From NCBI GenBank assembly GCA_928722015.1, contig CAKMWI010000011.1, forward strand, positions 186,001 through 250,000: a DNA stretch of 64,000 nucleotides, in the 5' to 3' direction. Position 1 is the stretch's first letter; every line of letters starts with the position of its first letter. Below are positions 38,069 to 47,497 of the stretch, one piece after another. Both the position numbers and the translations under genes were made by a program. The notes beneath the pieces are model-generated. The model saw only the letters and a program-made list of their open reading frames with translations, did no database searches and was not told the DNA's origin. This DNA comes from Candidatus Gastranaerophilales bacterium (GTDB taxonomy: Bacteria > Cyanobacteriota > Vampirovibrionia > Gastranaerophilales > Gastranaerophilaceae).

Positions 38069-39932
38069 AGAAATCTCCTTTTAATTTAAAAGAAAATACT
38101 GTTCCAACAGGAATATTATCACGAATAATTATCTCGCTGGAATGAGCCTTTATAATAGATTTACATAATGCAAGCCCTAAACCAAGCCCCCTCCTTGAAT
38201 CTGTAGTAGAAGACCTCACAGTATAAAATAAATCAAAAATTTTAGCTTTATCTTCATCTGCAATCCCATTTCCTTCATCTTCGACAGACACTTCAATGTC
38301 TGAACCCACTCTTGTTGCTCTGACAATTATAGTAGAATTCTCCGGAGAATATTTAATAGCATTATCCACAAGATTAAGTATTACATGAGCAATAAGTCCG
38401 GCGTCCATTTTTGCATATAAATTTTCATCACTAAAAATAGTTTTTATATTGTAATTTTCTTTCTTTTTACCAAGATGTAATACCGCATCATTTATTATAT
38501 CAGGCAAAAATTCTAATTCCTGTTTTATAACTATTGAATCATTATCAAATCTTGTGATATATAAAAGATTTTCAACAAGTTTTAAAAGCCAAATAGAATC
38601 TTCATAAATATCCGTATAAATATTTACCCTCTTAGACTCTGAAAGTCGTTCAGAATTTTTTATTAAAAGTTCAGCATAACCGGAAATCCCAGTAAGCGGA
38701 GTTCTCAAATCATGTGAAATTGCTCTCAATAGTGTAGAACGCAACTCTTCTTGCTTATTTTTTAAAATTAATTCATTTTTTAATTTAGTTACAAAATACT
38801 TTTCGTATGCAAGTGCCGCTTCTCTGGTCATTGCTGAAATTAAATTCTTTTCGAATTCACTTATATCTTTTTTATTAATTGCAACAACCGAAAAAATACT
38901 TTCCGAATTACCAACAGGTACATAAAAACAATCCTCATCTTTAAAATTTTTTGTACCGTAACCAGCAGTTTTATTATTTTTGAATACCCATTCTAATACA
39001 GAACTTTCATTATCTTTATAATCAGTATATATACAAACATCACATAATAATAATCGTTTTAACTGCTCTTTTAATGCTTCATTAATTTCAACCTCGCCGC
39101 TACATTGTTGCAATCTTTGACTCAATTCCAACAAAGTTTCTGTTCTGTATGTCCGCAAAGATGCTTCACGTGCCTGTGTTTTAACTTTTTTGGTTATACT
39201 TACCGCAACAAATGCAACAACAAACATAATAATAAACGTTAATAAATAATTTTTATTATTAAAATGCAAAGAAGAATAAGGTTCAATAAAACAAAAATTA
39301 TAAATGATAACCGACAAAAATGAAGCAATAAAACTGTAAATACTACTCTGTGTTTTATAAGCAATCGTTAAAATTGCTATAATATACATCATAATAATAT
39401 TAGAATCAGCAAAATTTAATTTATAAAACAATAGTGCAAAAATCGTAAACAGTAATAAAATTATAATTGAAAACACAGAATCTTTAAATGTTATTGTAGG
39501 AAGCTCTAATTCACACTGATAATTTCTTTTAAGATATAATTTTTGAGCTTTATCCGGAATAATAAATATCTCAATATCTGGAACCATCCCGATAAGTTTG
39601 TCTACAAAGCCGGGTGGAGTAAATATGCTATTTGATTTTTCTCCAGAACGCCCGATAACAATTTTAGTAACACCTGCCATTCTTGCATAATTTGAAACTT
39701 GGTAAGGAATATCGTTCCCGCTCAAAGTACAAATTTTTGCCCCAAAATCTTTTGCAAGATTTAAATTATCTTCAAGCCTTTTCTTATCATCTTCATTAAG
39801 AATAGTAGACGTCTCAATATACAAAGCACTAAATTTCGCATTATAGCTTTCAGCCATTTTTGCACCGGTTTTTATAACCTTAGGATTGGACGGTGAACTG
39901 GATAAACAAACCAAAATATGTTCTTTTTGCAT
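38061..39932 (-). CDS. kdpD: KdpD-like sensor histidine kinase lacking the N-terminal KdpD domain
   Basis: The 623-aa protein starts directly with a universal-stress-protein domain (about 1-128). Four membrane helices of the DUF4118 type follow (about 152-246), then a GAF-like region, HisKA with H407 in ISHDLRTP, and HATPase. Canonical KdpD has a further 200-residue Walker-containing domain at the front, which is absent here. The missing part senses c-di-AMP or K+ in some species, so input may differ. It is first in an operon with kdpE. Confidence 0.85.
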   Translation of the reverse strand: MQKEHILVCLSSSPSNPKVIKTGAKMAESYNAKFSALYIETSTILNEDDKKRLEDNLNLAKDFGAKICTLSGNDIPYQVSNYARMAGVTKIVIGRSGEKSNSIFTPPGFVDKLIGMVPDIEIFIIPDKAQKLYLKRNYQCELELPTITFKDSVFSIIILLLFTIFALLFYKLNFADSNIIMMYIIAILTIAYKTQSSIYSFIASFLSVIIYNFCFIEPYSSLHFNNKNYLLTFIIMFVVAFVAVSITKKVKTQAREASLRTYRTETLLELSQRLQQCSGEVEINEALKEQLKRLLLCDVCIYTDYKDNESSVLEWVFKNNKTAGYGTKNFKDEDCFYVPVGNSESIFSVVAINKKDISEFEKNLISAMTREAALAYEKYFVTKLKNELILKNKQEELRSTLLRAISHDLRTPLTGISGYAELLIKNSERLSESKRVNIYTDIYEDSIWLLKLVENLLYITRFDNDSIVIKQELEFLPDIINDAVLHLGKKKENYNIKTIFSDENLYAKMDAGLIAHVILNLVDNAIKYSPENSTIIVRATRVGSDIEVSVEDEGNGIADEDKAKIFDLFYTVRSSTTDSRRGLGLGLALCKSIIKAHSSEIIIRDNIPVGTVFSFKLKGDFYE

Positions 39933-40071
39933 AATTCTAAACTATTCTTGCATTTTATTATTAACTATAAATTTATATTATCATCAGAAAAATCAAATTT
40001 AAATTAAAAAATAAATATTAACGTTAAGATTGCATTAATATTTTATCGCTAGTGTTGAAAATACACTTGTT

Positions 40072-40086
40072 TGTATTTAAAATACA
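40072..40086. promoter_or_regulatory. 15-bp palindrome TGTATTT-A-AAATACA
   Basis: A perfect inverted repeat with a 1-nt centre lies 57 bp upstream of the 237-aa membrane gene. A closely related half-palindrome (TGTATTTAAAAT) lies at 40973-40984, upstream of the lactate dehydrogenase gene. It is a candidate operator for a dimeric regulator. Confidence 0.45.
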
Positions 40087-40142
40087 CAATGGATTTAATA
40101 AAAATCACTTGAAGGAGATTTCTTAAATAAGAAAATAATAAG

Positions 40143-40856
40143 ATGACATTAAACATAGATAAAATTAATTATACAACCATACACCCCCAATTAAATAATA
40201 AAAACAATAATCAGACTCAAGTAACAACTACACAAAAGATTGCCTCTGTTTTAGGCTGTAGTACGGGAATAATTTCAACACTTGCATTAGTGGCAAAGAA
40301 AAAAAATCCCGATATATTTGAACATCTAAAACAACCGGAAGATTTAATTAAAACTTTAAAAAATTTAGAACTTAACGGAAAAGACGTTATTACAATTGCA
40401 ACCGGAGCAATTACAGGCGGATTTGCAGGTGGCAGCATCACAGACAAAAAAAATACAAAAGCTAAAGCTAAAGAAGGTATTGTTCAATTACTGGGAAATT
40501 ATATTATTCCAACATTGTTCGTTGGTGCAGGAATAAAATTTAACAAGGCATTAAACAAAAAATTTGCATATCCCCCGGTGAATAAACTTATACAATTTGC
40601 ATTTGGAATGAGCAGTTTGATAGTAGGAGTGATTGTTGGCAACAGTATTTCCAAAGATATAAATCAACGTATTTTTCATGAAAATTGTAATCGAAAATTA
40701 AACTGGAAAGATTGGATATTGCAATTTGATAATGTATGCCTTGTTACATCCGTATCAAATGAAGGAACCAAACTTGCGCAAATAGTATCTAAAGCTATAC
40801 CTGTATCACATATTATACCAGGCTATTTAACAGGAATAAAAAAAGATAATAAATAA
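40143..40856 (+). CDS. Multi-pass membrane protein, unknown
   Basis: The 237-aa protein has about four hydrophobic segments (near 32-50, 77-97, 112-128, 148-170), among them the Gly-rich ATGAITGGFAGGSITDKK. That segment resembles the GAVGG(L)xLGSITDK segment of the paralogous pair at 61.6-62.9 kb, so they may be distant members of one family. No function is known. The nearest Shine-Dalgarno (AAGGAG near 40113) is too far from the ATG, so the start is not well supported. Confidence 0.5.
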   Translation: MTLNIDKINYTTIHPQLNNKNNNQTQVTTTQKIASVLGCSTGIISTLALVAKKKNPDIFEHLKQPEDLIKTLKNLELNGKDVITIATGAITGGFAGGSITDKKNTKAKAKEGIVQLLGNYIIPTLFVGAGIKFNKALNKKFAYPPVNKLIQFAFGMSSLIVGVIVGNSISKDINQRIFHENCNRKLNWKDWILQFDNVCLVTSVSNEGTKLAQIVSKAIPVSHIIPGYLTGIKKDNK

Positions 40857-41001
40857 ATACTATAATTATATATCTGGCTGTATAGGAAAAAACAACTATT
40901 GTTTTTCCTATCAGACTTTACTAAAATATAATGTTACAAAAAATCCATTTTGAATACTGATAAACAGTATATTTGTATTTAAAATGAAAAAGAGGTTTCA
41001 C

Positions 41002-41964
41002 ATGAATAATAAAACAGGACAAAATTTTGGTAAAGCAGTAATTATAGGCTGTGGGTTGGTAGGTTCAGCAATAGCTTTTTGCCTAATGCAAAGCGGACTT
41101 TTCACTGAACTTGTATTAATCGATGCGGATATAAAAAAAGCAGAAGGTGAAGCATTAGATATAAGCCATGGAATACCTTTCTCCAAGCCAATGAAAATTT
41201 ACGCAGGCGATTATAATTCAATAAAAGATGCAGGTATTATAATTATTACAGCAGGTGCCAATCAACAACCAGGAGAAACTCGCCTTGAATTAGTAAAAAA
41301 AAATATCAACACATTTAAAAATATTATCCCGGAAATAGCAAAAAGATTATATGATGGCATACTTCTTGTTGTCTCAAATCCAGTTGATATTCTTACATTT
41401 ACGGCCGCAAAATTAAGCGGATTACCTGAACAAAAAGTTATAGGTTCCGGAACAGTTTTAGACACCGCACGTTTAAAATATGCAATAGGTAAACACTTAA
41501 ATGTAGATAGCAGAAGTGTCCATGCTTTCATTATAGGGGAACACGGAGATAGTGAAATTGCCGTATGGAGCAGTGCAAATGTTTCGGGTATCGCACTCAA
41601 TAATTTTTGTGAAATGCGAGAACATTATAACCATCAAAATGCAACCGATAAAATAGCAGAAGATGTAAAAAATAGTGCCTACGAAATTATATCTATGAAA
41701 AAAGCAACAAATTTTGGAATTGCAATGGCAGTAAAAAGGATTTGCGAAGCCATAGTAAGAAATGAAAGATCAATTTTGCCTATATCCTCAATAATTAATG
41801 GACAATATGGAATAAAAAATGTATCACTAAGCATACCGGCAATTGTTGGGAAAAACGGTATAGAAACAATTGTACCTATTTCATTAAATGATGAAGAATT
41901 AAAAAAACTTCAACTTTCTGCCCAAACACTAAAAGAAGTACTTCACCAGAATAATTTGCTATAA
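41002..41964 (+). CDS. ldh: L-lactate dehydrogenase
   Basis: The enzyme reduces pyruvate to L-lactate with NADH, an electron sink in fermentation. GCGLVGS (16-22) binds NAD. AGANQQPGETR carries the Gln that makes the family lactate- rather than malate-specific. VSNPVDILT and GEHGDSE (catalytic His) are intact. The start at 41002 is chosen because AGAGG lies 6 nt upstream; an in-frame ATG six codons earlier overlaps this site. The protein is 320 aa. It appears to have its own promoter region with a TGTATTT half-site. Confidence 0.93.
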   Translation: MNNKTGQNFGKAVIIGCGLVGSAIAFCLMQSGLFTELVLIDADIKKAEGEALDISHGIPFSKPMKIYAGDYNSIKDAGIIIITAGANQQPGETRLELVKKNINTFKNIIPEIAKRLYDGILLVVSNPVDILTFTAAKLSGLPEQKVIGSGTVLDTARLKYAIGKHLNVDSRSVHAFIIGEHGDSEIAVWSSANVSGIALNNFCEMREHYNHQNATDKIAEDVKNSAYEIISMKKATNFGIAMAVKRICEAIVRNERSILPISSIINGQYGIKNVSLSIPAIVGKNGIETIVPISLNDEELKKLQLSAQTLKEVLHQNNLL

Positions 41965-42013
41965 AACTATATATGCTTAAAGTTTTTTTCACTTTTACCA
42001 TTATTTATTTATT

Positions 42014-42048
42014 AGTATGTATTAGTTTTTGTAAATACAATACATACT
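42014..42048 (+). promoter_or_regulatory. 10-bp inverted repeat between ldh and the hydrolase gene
   Basis: AGTATGTATT (42014-42023) and AATACATACT (42039-42048) are exact inverse copies separated by 15 nt. No T-run follows, so an operator in front of the isochorismatase-type gene is more likely than a terminator for ldh. Confidence 0.45.
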
Positions 42049-42141
42049 ATTCAATTATTAGTAAAACGATTATCCGCATTGGAGAATAAAAATTACAAAA
42101 CAATACTGCATAATATTCGGAGTACAAAAGGAGGAATAAAT

Positions 42142-42783
42142 ATGTTACAAGAAAAATATAAACAACATTATTATGAACTATTGTCGCCAAATAATTCTGC
42201 ATTAGTATTGATTGATTATCAACCTCAAATGATTTTTGGAATAGAATCCTCTTCCAGAACAATTTTGCTTAATAATGTATCAGGAATATGTAAAACTGCA
42301 AAACTCTTTAATATCCCAACAGTTCTAACAACTGTAAGAGCAGAAAGTTTCAGCGGTAAAATTATTTCTGAAATCACCGATGTAATGTCCGACCTTCCGG
42401 TTTATGACCGCTCGACATTAAATACTTGGGAAGATGAAACAACAAGAGAAGCTATCAAAAAACTTAATAGAAAAAAAATAATTATCGGAGCATTATGGAC
42501 AGAAGTTTGTTTAACATTTCCAGTTCTTTCCATGCTGAAAGAAGGTTATGAAATTTATTTTCTCGAAGATGTTTCTGCAGGACAAAGCAAACAAATACAC
42601 AAAGCCGGAGTACAACGCATGATTCAAGCTGGAGCAACTCCAGTCAGTTGGTTTCAAGTTCTTTGTGAATTACAGCGAGATTGGGCAAAAGAAGAAACAT
42701 ACGATGGTGCAATGGAAATAATTAAACAACATTGTGGCGCTTTTGGTTCGGGTGTATTTTATGCTGAAACATATTGTAAATAA
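42142..42783 (+). CDS. Isochorismatase-family cysteine hydrolase (YcaC-like)
   Basis: The 213-aa protein belongs to the cysteine hydrolases that cleave amides or enol ethers. D25 in LVLIDYQPQM and C123 in WTEVCLTFP are the Asp and nucleophile of the triad, and a cis-peptide Gly-Ala precedes as usual. It resembles YcaC-type proteins rather than nicotinamidases; the substrate is unknown. The start at 42142 has AAAGGAGG 6 nt upstream. A strong terminator follows. Confidence 0.85.
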   Translation: MLQEKYKQHYYELLSPNNSALVLIDYQPQMIFGIESSSRTILLNNVSGICKTAKLFNIPTVLTTVRAESFSGKIISEITDVMSDLPVYDRSTLNTWEDETTREAIKKLNRKKIIIGALWTEVCLTFPVLSMLKEGYEIYFLEDVSAGQSKQIHKAGVQRMIQAGATPVSWFQVLCELQRDWAKEETYDGAMEIIKQHCGAFGSGVFYAETYCK

Positions 42784-42787
42784 GTTT

Positions 42788-42824
42788 TTGCAGACGGCTT
42801 AAAAAAGCCGTCTGCAACTTGTTA
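42788..42824 (+). terminator. Rho-independent terminator
   Basis: GC-rich arms TTGCAGACGGCTT (42788-42800) and AAGCCGTCTGCAA (42805-42817) form 13 bp around a 4-nt loop, followed by CTTGTTATT. It ends the hydrolase transcript. Confidence 0.9.
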
Positions 42825-43099
42825 TTACTACAAAAATGTACCTAAAACCACAGCTTAGAATTATCGACTAACAAACAATCAATCTGACATAATTCCTACC
42901 TTAAGATTTATTTAAATTTACTAATAATTTACAGACAATTATTGTTTTTATAATAATATAACAAGAAGATACACACATTTACATTTGACCGTTGTCTGGA
43001 TTTTGTCCCCACTCTAAGTTTAGAAATTACAGATAATTTAAAAATATTATTGTTTGATTTGAATCTCAAACCTATAGGTTTCTTTATATAGTTTGAAAA
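42825..43099. other. Intergenic, no gene seen
   Basis: About 275 bp of AT-rich sequence between two convergent genes. It holds a 14-bp palindrome AAACCTATAGGTTT (43068-43081) just past the SnoaL-like stop, too tight to be a normal terminator. No open frame with a ribosome site is visible. Confidence 0.4.
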
Positions 43100-43516
43100 T
43101 TACATTGCCCCAATAGCACGTAAAATACCTATTATACCTTCTGCGGCTATATCATTTGTAACTTTACCTTCCTGATTAAAATAATAAAAATTCATAACAC
43201 AAACTGAAATCTTTTTACCGGTTGGCTTAATATTCATAAAATCACCATTGTGAGTCCCTGTTAAATTCCATCTGACCGCAACTTTATTTTCATCTGCCAC
43301 TAAATCAACTATATGCCATTGCACATCAGAAAAGCCTTTTCTCATCCAATATACAACCGATAAATATCCTCTCCCACCATATAACGGTTCAGAGTTTGCA
43401 GGAGTATAAAACAGTGCATCACTTGCAACAATTTCTTCTGCAAGAATTTCATCGGCTGTATTTATCATCGTTTCAAATTTCTTCATTACCTCTATGTTAC
43501 GCTCAACTAAGTTCAT
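43100..43516 (-). CDS. SnoaL-like / ester cyclase family protein
   Basis: The 138-aa protein has the SnoaL-type alpha+beta barrel signature: an N-terminal helix pair, YGGRGYLSVVYWMRKGF, VQWHIVDLVADENKVAVRWNLTGTHNG, and KPTGKKISVCVMNFY. Family members are cyclases, hydrolases or ligand-binding proteins; no specific role can be given. GAGGAGAAAGG lies before the ATG. It is the last gene before the putative island. Confidence 0.8.
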   Translation of the reverse strand: MNLVERNIEVMKKFETMINTADEILAEEIVASDALFYTPANSEPLYGGRGYLSVVYWMRKGFSDVQWHIVDLVADENKVAVRWNLTGTHNGDFMNIKPTGKKISVCVMNFYYFNQEGKVTNDIAAEGIIGILRAIGAM

Positions 43517-43905
43517 ACCTTTCTCCTCTTATTTCAAATTGCAAAAATTATACAAATACGCCCCGTAATACTCACAGAATAACTTTGAAGTAAGTTCCCC
43601 TTTTCTGCATTGTCTTGTTTTGTAAAAGAACACATTAAATGATTATTTGTAACAGTTGAAATAAGTATTTAGACATATAAGTTACTACTAATTTTCTTTG
43701 ATTAAACATAAAAACTATTTCTTATATGCATACTTATACAAAAATAATAAAAAAAATTTTTGTTAGATTTTATATATAAGTTAATATATTTTAATATACT
43801 GGCATTTTTTGTACAGTTTTTATACTGCTAATTGTATATATTTGTATAAATAATATTTAGAGTTCGCAGAAAACTGTTTTTTATAACATATCAAAAAAAT
43901 TAAAT
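43517..43905. other. Intergenic segment with left flank repeat
   Basis: About 390 bp without a credible gene. It contains the left copy of a 32-bp repeat (43589-43620) and otherwise very AT-rich sequence leading to the 3' end of the helicase gene. Confidence 0.5.
43589..43620 (+). repeat. 32-bp direct repeat, left copy
   Basis: It starts AGTAAGTTCCCCTTTTCTGC and ends TTGTCTTGTTT. It is identical over 32 bp to 51568-51599 in the same orientation. The two copies bracket about 8 kb of visibly different composition, so they may be target-site duplications or a dispersed repeat used in recombination. Confidence 0.85.
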
Positions 43906-46650
43906 CTACCCCCAGCGGGAGATTTTTTTTGAAGACTCCCTTTTAGATGCAGAAAAAGCTATTTTACGAGCTTTTAACAGTAATTTACGTCCTTCAAGAT
44001 TTCGAGTGTAAACGATTTCGCATGGCCCTATGTATTTATTCCATAGCAGTTTAAAGAGTTCAACATTGTCTTTATGGGATGAGATTATTGATGGAATTGC
44101 AAAATAGTCTGTCTGAGTTATAAAATTGGCAATTTTGTTTTGCCGTACCAAAATATAACGAGGATTTTCTATAGGATCTAAAAATTCTTTCATTGCACTT
44201 ATTAAAAGATTATTTTCATCTGCAGGAAGATTTTTACAGCTTACAAAGATACTATCAAGTGATTTGTCGATGGTAATTCCTGTATTTTTAATGGATGTTT
44301 TAATAAAATCAAGACAGCTCAGTGTTTCAAGGTGAACTATTGCAATTTGTTTCATGACTTGCTCAATTGTTCCTGTTCGAAGATATTTTATTAACAGATA
44401 CAAAAAACTTATAACAAATGCGATAAGCCAAAGTTCAAATACTGTTTTTAAAGGGCATTCATGGAGTATTGTAAACAGTATCAACACAAATTGGAATATA
44501 ATGCTGTAGAATATTTGTTCGTAACCTTTAAAACAGAGAGTTTTTGCGGTAAGTTTAGGAGCGTCAATACCTGTTTGCATACGCATCTCGCCTTTGTTGT
44601 ACCCTAAACTCAGCCCATTTTGCCACCAACTTTTTGTTTGCTGGCGGTTTTTAGCAAGCGCCATTGTGTTCTTGTTTAAATCAATAAAAAGTTGCTCTCC
44701 GTATAACCTCATCAGCATATAGTTGTTATTTGCAAATATTCTTGATAGCCCGTTTACTATTTCGTGGTTGCCAAAATATGACGGGGCCTCAAAGCCTTCA
44801 AACCGTTTTTGAAGCTGTTGTATGTCGTAAAGTCCGGAGTTTAGATCGTCAATGGTATTTGAATCTGTGCAGCTTTGAAATATTTTATTATTCAAAAAAT
44901 CTTCTTTTTGCGGAAGTTTTACGGAAGCCAAATGCCATATATTTGAGATTTTGTCAGGATTATTTTTATCAATTCTAATAGCTCTGCCGCGCATTTGATT
45001 CGATAACATATAAGAGCTTACCGTACTTGAAAGGATTAGGGAATTTATACACGGAGCGTCCCAGCCTTCACCTAACAATGCTTGTGTGCCTGTAAGAATA
45101 TTTATTGCTCCTCGGTTAAACAGTTCCGTAATTATAGATACAATACAATGTTTTGCCGATTCTTTCGGAATGATTTTTATAAAATTATTATCTTCGTTAT
45201 GCGTGGTTATCGAAACACAATCCGGGGCAATATTATTTTCGTCAAGTAATTTGTAAAAAGATTCTTTTGCTGATACCGGCAGGATAATAAGAGAACCGCA
45301 AAGCACACCGATTTTGAGTGTGTTAAATTTGCTCTTAACTGTGCGCCAGATAGGCACAACTCCTAGATGAAGGTTTTCGGTATCATTTGCTTTTATGTAA
45401 TCAGCCAAGATAACCATACGCAAAGAATTTCCAAGACTGTTTTTCTCTAATTCCACAATTTTAATAATGGAATCGAGTTTCCCCAGAGAACCCGAAATCT
45501 GTTTTTGGATTTTTCTGCTGTCCGCAAGGACAATACGTTTGTTTTGGATAAGCCCTAATCGTTTAGCAGTATTTGTATATTTGATAATTTTTTCTTCTAA
45601 CCCTTTAAACTCATCTGTATTTTTGTATAGAAAGCCGTTTAGAAAAATCTTTGCGTATTTGTAATTAAACTTCGGAAGTTCAAATTCTTTAGCGTCAAAC
45701 AGTTTTAAAAATTCTTTTGAAATTTTTCTTCCTGTGGCATGCAAAAATGAAACGATAGAAATATAGAAATCGGGGTTATCAAAGATTTTTTCAATATCCT
45801 TATCTGTGGGGTTTAAAAAAGGCATATTATGTAAGTAGTTTAAAAGCTCGTTGTCTTCAAACATCATTTCAATAAATGTTTCGACATTAGAGTCATATTT
45901 TTTGACAAATTCTTTTTCGTTTTTTCGCAGAAGTGAAAAATGAATAAAATCCTGATGCGGGCAAAGATCGCCGTTTTTTACCAATTCCGGAATAGATATA
46001 ACTTCGTCAATTTCTCCGCAAAGTTCTTCATAACGCTGCCATTCTCCGTAATTTACATCATAAGGAGGGGTTGCCGTCAAAGCTATTGTCTGTTTTGGGT
46101 TGAGGTTTTCAACAAGGTAAGTTAATGCTTTCCACCATTCTTTTCGCAAGTGGTGTGCTTCATCAAAGCAAAGCAATGAAATTTTTGCGTTGTTTAAAAT
46201 TTTTATAATATCGTCGGCTTTTTCGGGCTTAAATCTTTTGGAGGCTACAATAGAGGTATTTTCTATATCTTCTTCATCTTCTTCCTTGATGTCGTCATTT
46301 TCCTTAGAATCTTCCTCATCCTCTGGGGTTCCGCAAAATGCGGCAAGAAGTGCCTGATAAGTCGTAATAGTTATGAATTTAGGTTCATTAATGCGGGTAG
46401 AGACAATGTTGTATTCTTCCGGTTCTAAGAAGGAATTGCAAATCCTGTCATACCACTGGTTTTTAATAGTGTTTGTCGGGCATAATATAAGTGTTGGTTT
46501 GTTAATTCTTGAAATTACTTCAATCCCGAGAGTCGTTTTCCCTGCTCCCGGTGCCGCTATTACGTGAAGCTTTTTATCTGAAAGATGAAAATTTAAAGCA
46601 TCTAATATTCTTTTTTGATAGCTTCTCCAGCTTCCTTTAAACTTTAACAT
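43906..46650 (-). CDS. DEAD/DEAH-box helicase with C-terminal membrane segments
   Basis: The 914-aa superfamily 2 helicase has motif I APGAGKTT (33-40), motif II DEAH (163-166), motif III TATPP near 193 and motif VI QMRGRAIR in the second RecA domain, preceded by GTQALLGEGWDAP. An acidic low-complexity insert occupies about 108-130. After the helicase core two hydrophobic segments (about 713-731 and 737-757) predict membrane insertion, followed by a 155-residue C-terminal domain I do not recognise. No ribosome site is evident; a TGC-TATAAT lies about 40 nt before the ATG. A defence or mobile-element role is possible but unproven. Confidence 0.75.
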   Translation of the reverse strand: MLKFKGSWRSYQKRILDALNFHLSDKKLHVIAAPGAGKTTLGIEVISRINKPTLILCPTNTIKNQWYDRICNSFLEPEEYNIVSTRINEPKFITITTYQALLAAFCGTPEDEEDSKENDDIKEEDEEDIENTSIVASKRFKPEKADDIIKILNNAKISLLCFDEAHHLRKEWWKALTYLVENLNPKQTIALTATPPYDVNYGEWQRYEELCGEIDEVISIPELVKNGDLCPHQDFIHFSLLRKNEKEFVKKYDSNVETFIEMMFEDNELLNYLHNMPFLNPTDKDIEKIFDNPDFYISIVSFLHATGRKISKEFLKLFDAKEFELPKFNYKYAKIFLNGFLYKNTDEFKGLEEKIIKYTNTAKRLGLIQNKRIVLADSRKIQKQISGSLGKLDSIIKIVELEKNSLGNSLRMVILADYIKANDTENLHLGVVPIWRTVKSKFNTLKIGVLCGSLIILPVSAKESFYKLLDENNIAPDCVSITTHNEDNNFIKIIPKESAKHCIVSIITELFNRGAINILTGTQALLGEGWDAPCINSLILSSTVSSYMLSNQMRGRAIRIDKNNPDKISNIWHLASVKLPQKEDFLNNKIFQSCTDSNTIDDLNSGLYDIQQLQKRFEGFEAPSYFGNHEIVNGLSRIFANNNYMLMRLYGEQLFIDLNKNTMALAKNRQQTKSWWQNGLSLGYNKGEMRMQTGIDAPKLTAKTLCFKGYEQIFYSIIFQFVLILFTILHECPLKTVFELWLIAFVISFLYLLIKYLRTGTIEQVMKQIAIVHLETLSCLDFIKTSIKNTGITIDKSLDSIFVSCKNLPADENNLLISAMKEFLDPIENPRYILVRQNKIANFITQTDYFAIPSIISSHKDNVELFKLLWNKYIGPCEIVYTRNLEGRKLLLKARKIAFSASKRESSKKISRWG

Positions 46651-46708
46651 ATATTATAAATTCTTTATTTGTCGCTTGCATACTGATTATAGCATAAATA
46701 AATAGAGT

Positions 46709-46917
46709 TTACTTGTTTTTATTGTTTGTAATTTCTCCGAAAATATTTCTTTTTATTATTTTTTTCAGATTCCCGTTTTTGTCGTAATAAAACTTTTCTG
46801 TGGCTTCAATAGAATTTTCTTCAAGTGAGTCGGTTTTATAAGTAATAATTTCATGAAATTTATTGTTTTTATATCGGTATTCTTTATTACCTACAATTTC
46901 TACAAACAGATACGGAC
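46709..46917 (-). pseudogene. C-terminal remnant of an unknown protein, cut at a junction
   Basis: The frame reads FVEIVGNKEYRYKNNKFHE and on to YYDKNGNLKKIIKRNIFGEI before a stop at 46709, which looks like a real C-terminus of a YD-type or secreted protein. Upstream, beyond about 46917, the frame runs into the antisense of the acyl-CoA synthetase fragment, so no native start remains. It is interpreted as a gene truncated by rearrangement. Confidence 0.55.
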
Positions 46918-47495
46918 ATTCTAAAATCGGAACGGTAGGGCAGCCTCTGCCTTCTGTACAGGTAAAAATAGCTGACAACGGTGAAATCCTTGCGACAGGA
47001 CCAAATGTTATGCAGGGTTACTACAACAAACCCGAAATGACGTCCGAAGTAATCGATGAAAACGGTTGGTTTCACACAGGTGATATCGGTGAAATCGACA
47101 AAGACGGCTTTATTAAAATTACGGGCAGAATTAAGAATATGATAGTTCTGGGCGGCGGCAAAAAAATCTTTCCTGAAGAAGTTGAAGCAGTATTGGAAAC
47201 TTCTGAGCTTATTAAAGAAGTATGTGTAATGTCTTTGACAATAAAATCCGGCAATAAAGCAGGGACAGAAGAAGTCGGCGCAATTATTTCACCCTGTGAT
47301 GAACTATTAAGCAAAACAGACGAGGAAATTCGTCAAATTTTAGAACAAGAGGTGAAAAGACTTTCAGAGGCAAATCTGGCTCCGTATAAAGCACCAACTG
47401 TTGTTGTTCTTCATCGTGACGAACTTCCGAAAACGTCTACCAGAAAAGTCAAACGTAAAGAGTTAAAAGATTGGTATGAAATGCTAAAAGTTTAA
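46917..47495 (+). pseudogene. Acyl-CoA synthetase / AMP-ligase, C-terminal fragment only
   Basis: From about SKIGTVGQPLPSVQVKI onward the sequence is the last third of an ANL-superfamily long-chain acyl-CoA synthetase: GYYNKPEMTSEVID, the hinge HTGDIGEIDKDGFIKITGR, KKIFPEEVEAVL, and a C-terminal KTSTRKVKRKEL with the A10-type Lys. The full N-terminal domain of about 400 residues, including the AMP-binding P-loop, is missing. Upstream sequence belongs to another truncated gene. The fragment cannot adenylate, so it is called a pseudogene. It converges on the lipid operon. Confidence 0.8.
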
Positions 47496-47497
47496 TC

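Noticed and set aside
40108..40140. Small upstream open frame after AAGGAG before the 237-aa gene
   Set aside because: No ATG, GTG or TTG lies at a usable distance from the site; a stop comes first.
43068..43081. 14-bp palindrome AAACCTATAGGTTT as terminator
   Set aside because: It leaves no loop and no T-run, so it cannot form a normal terminator; probably chance in AT-rich DNA.
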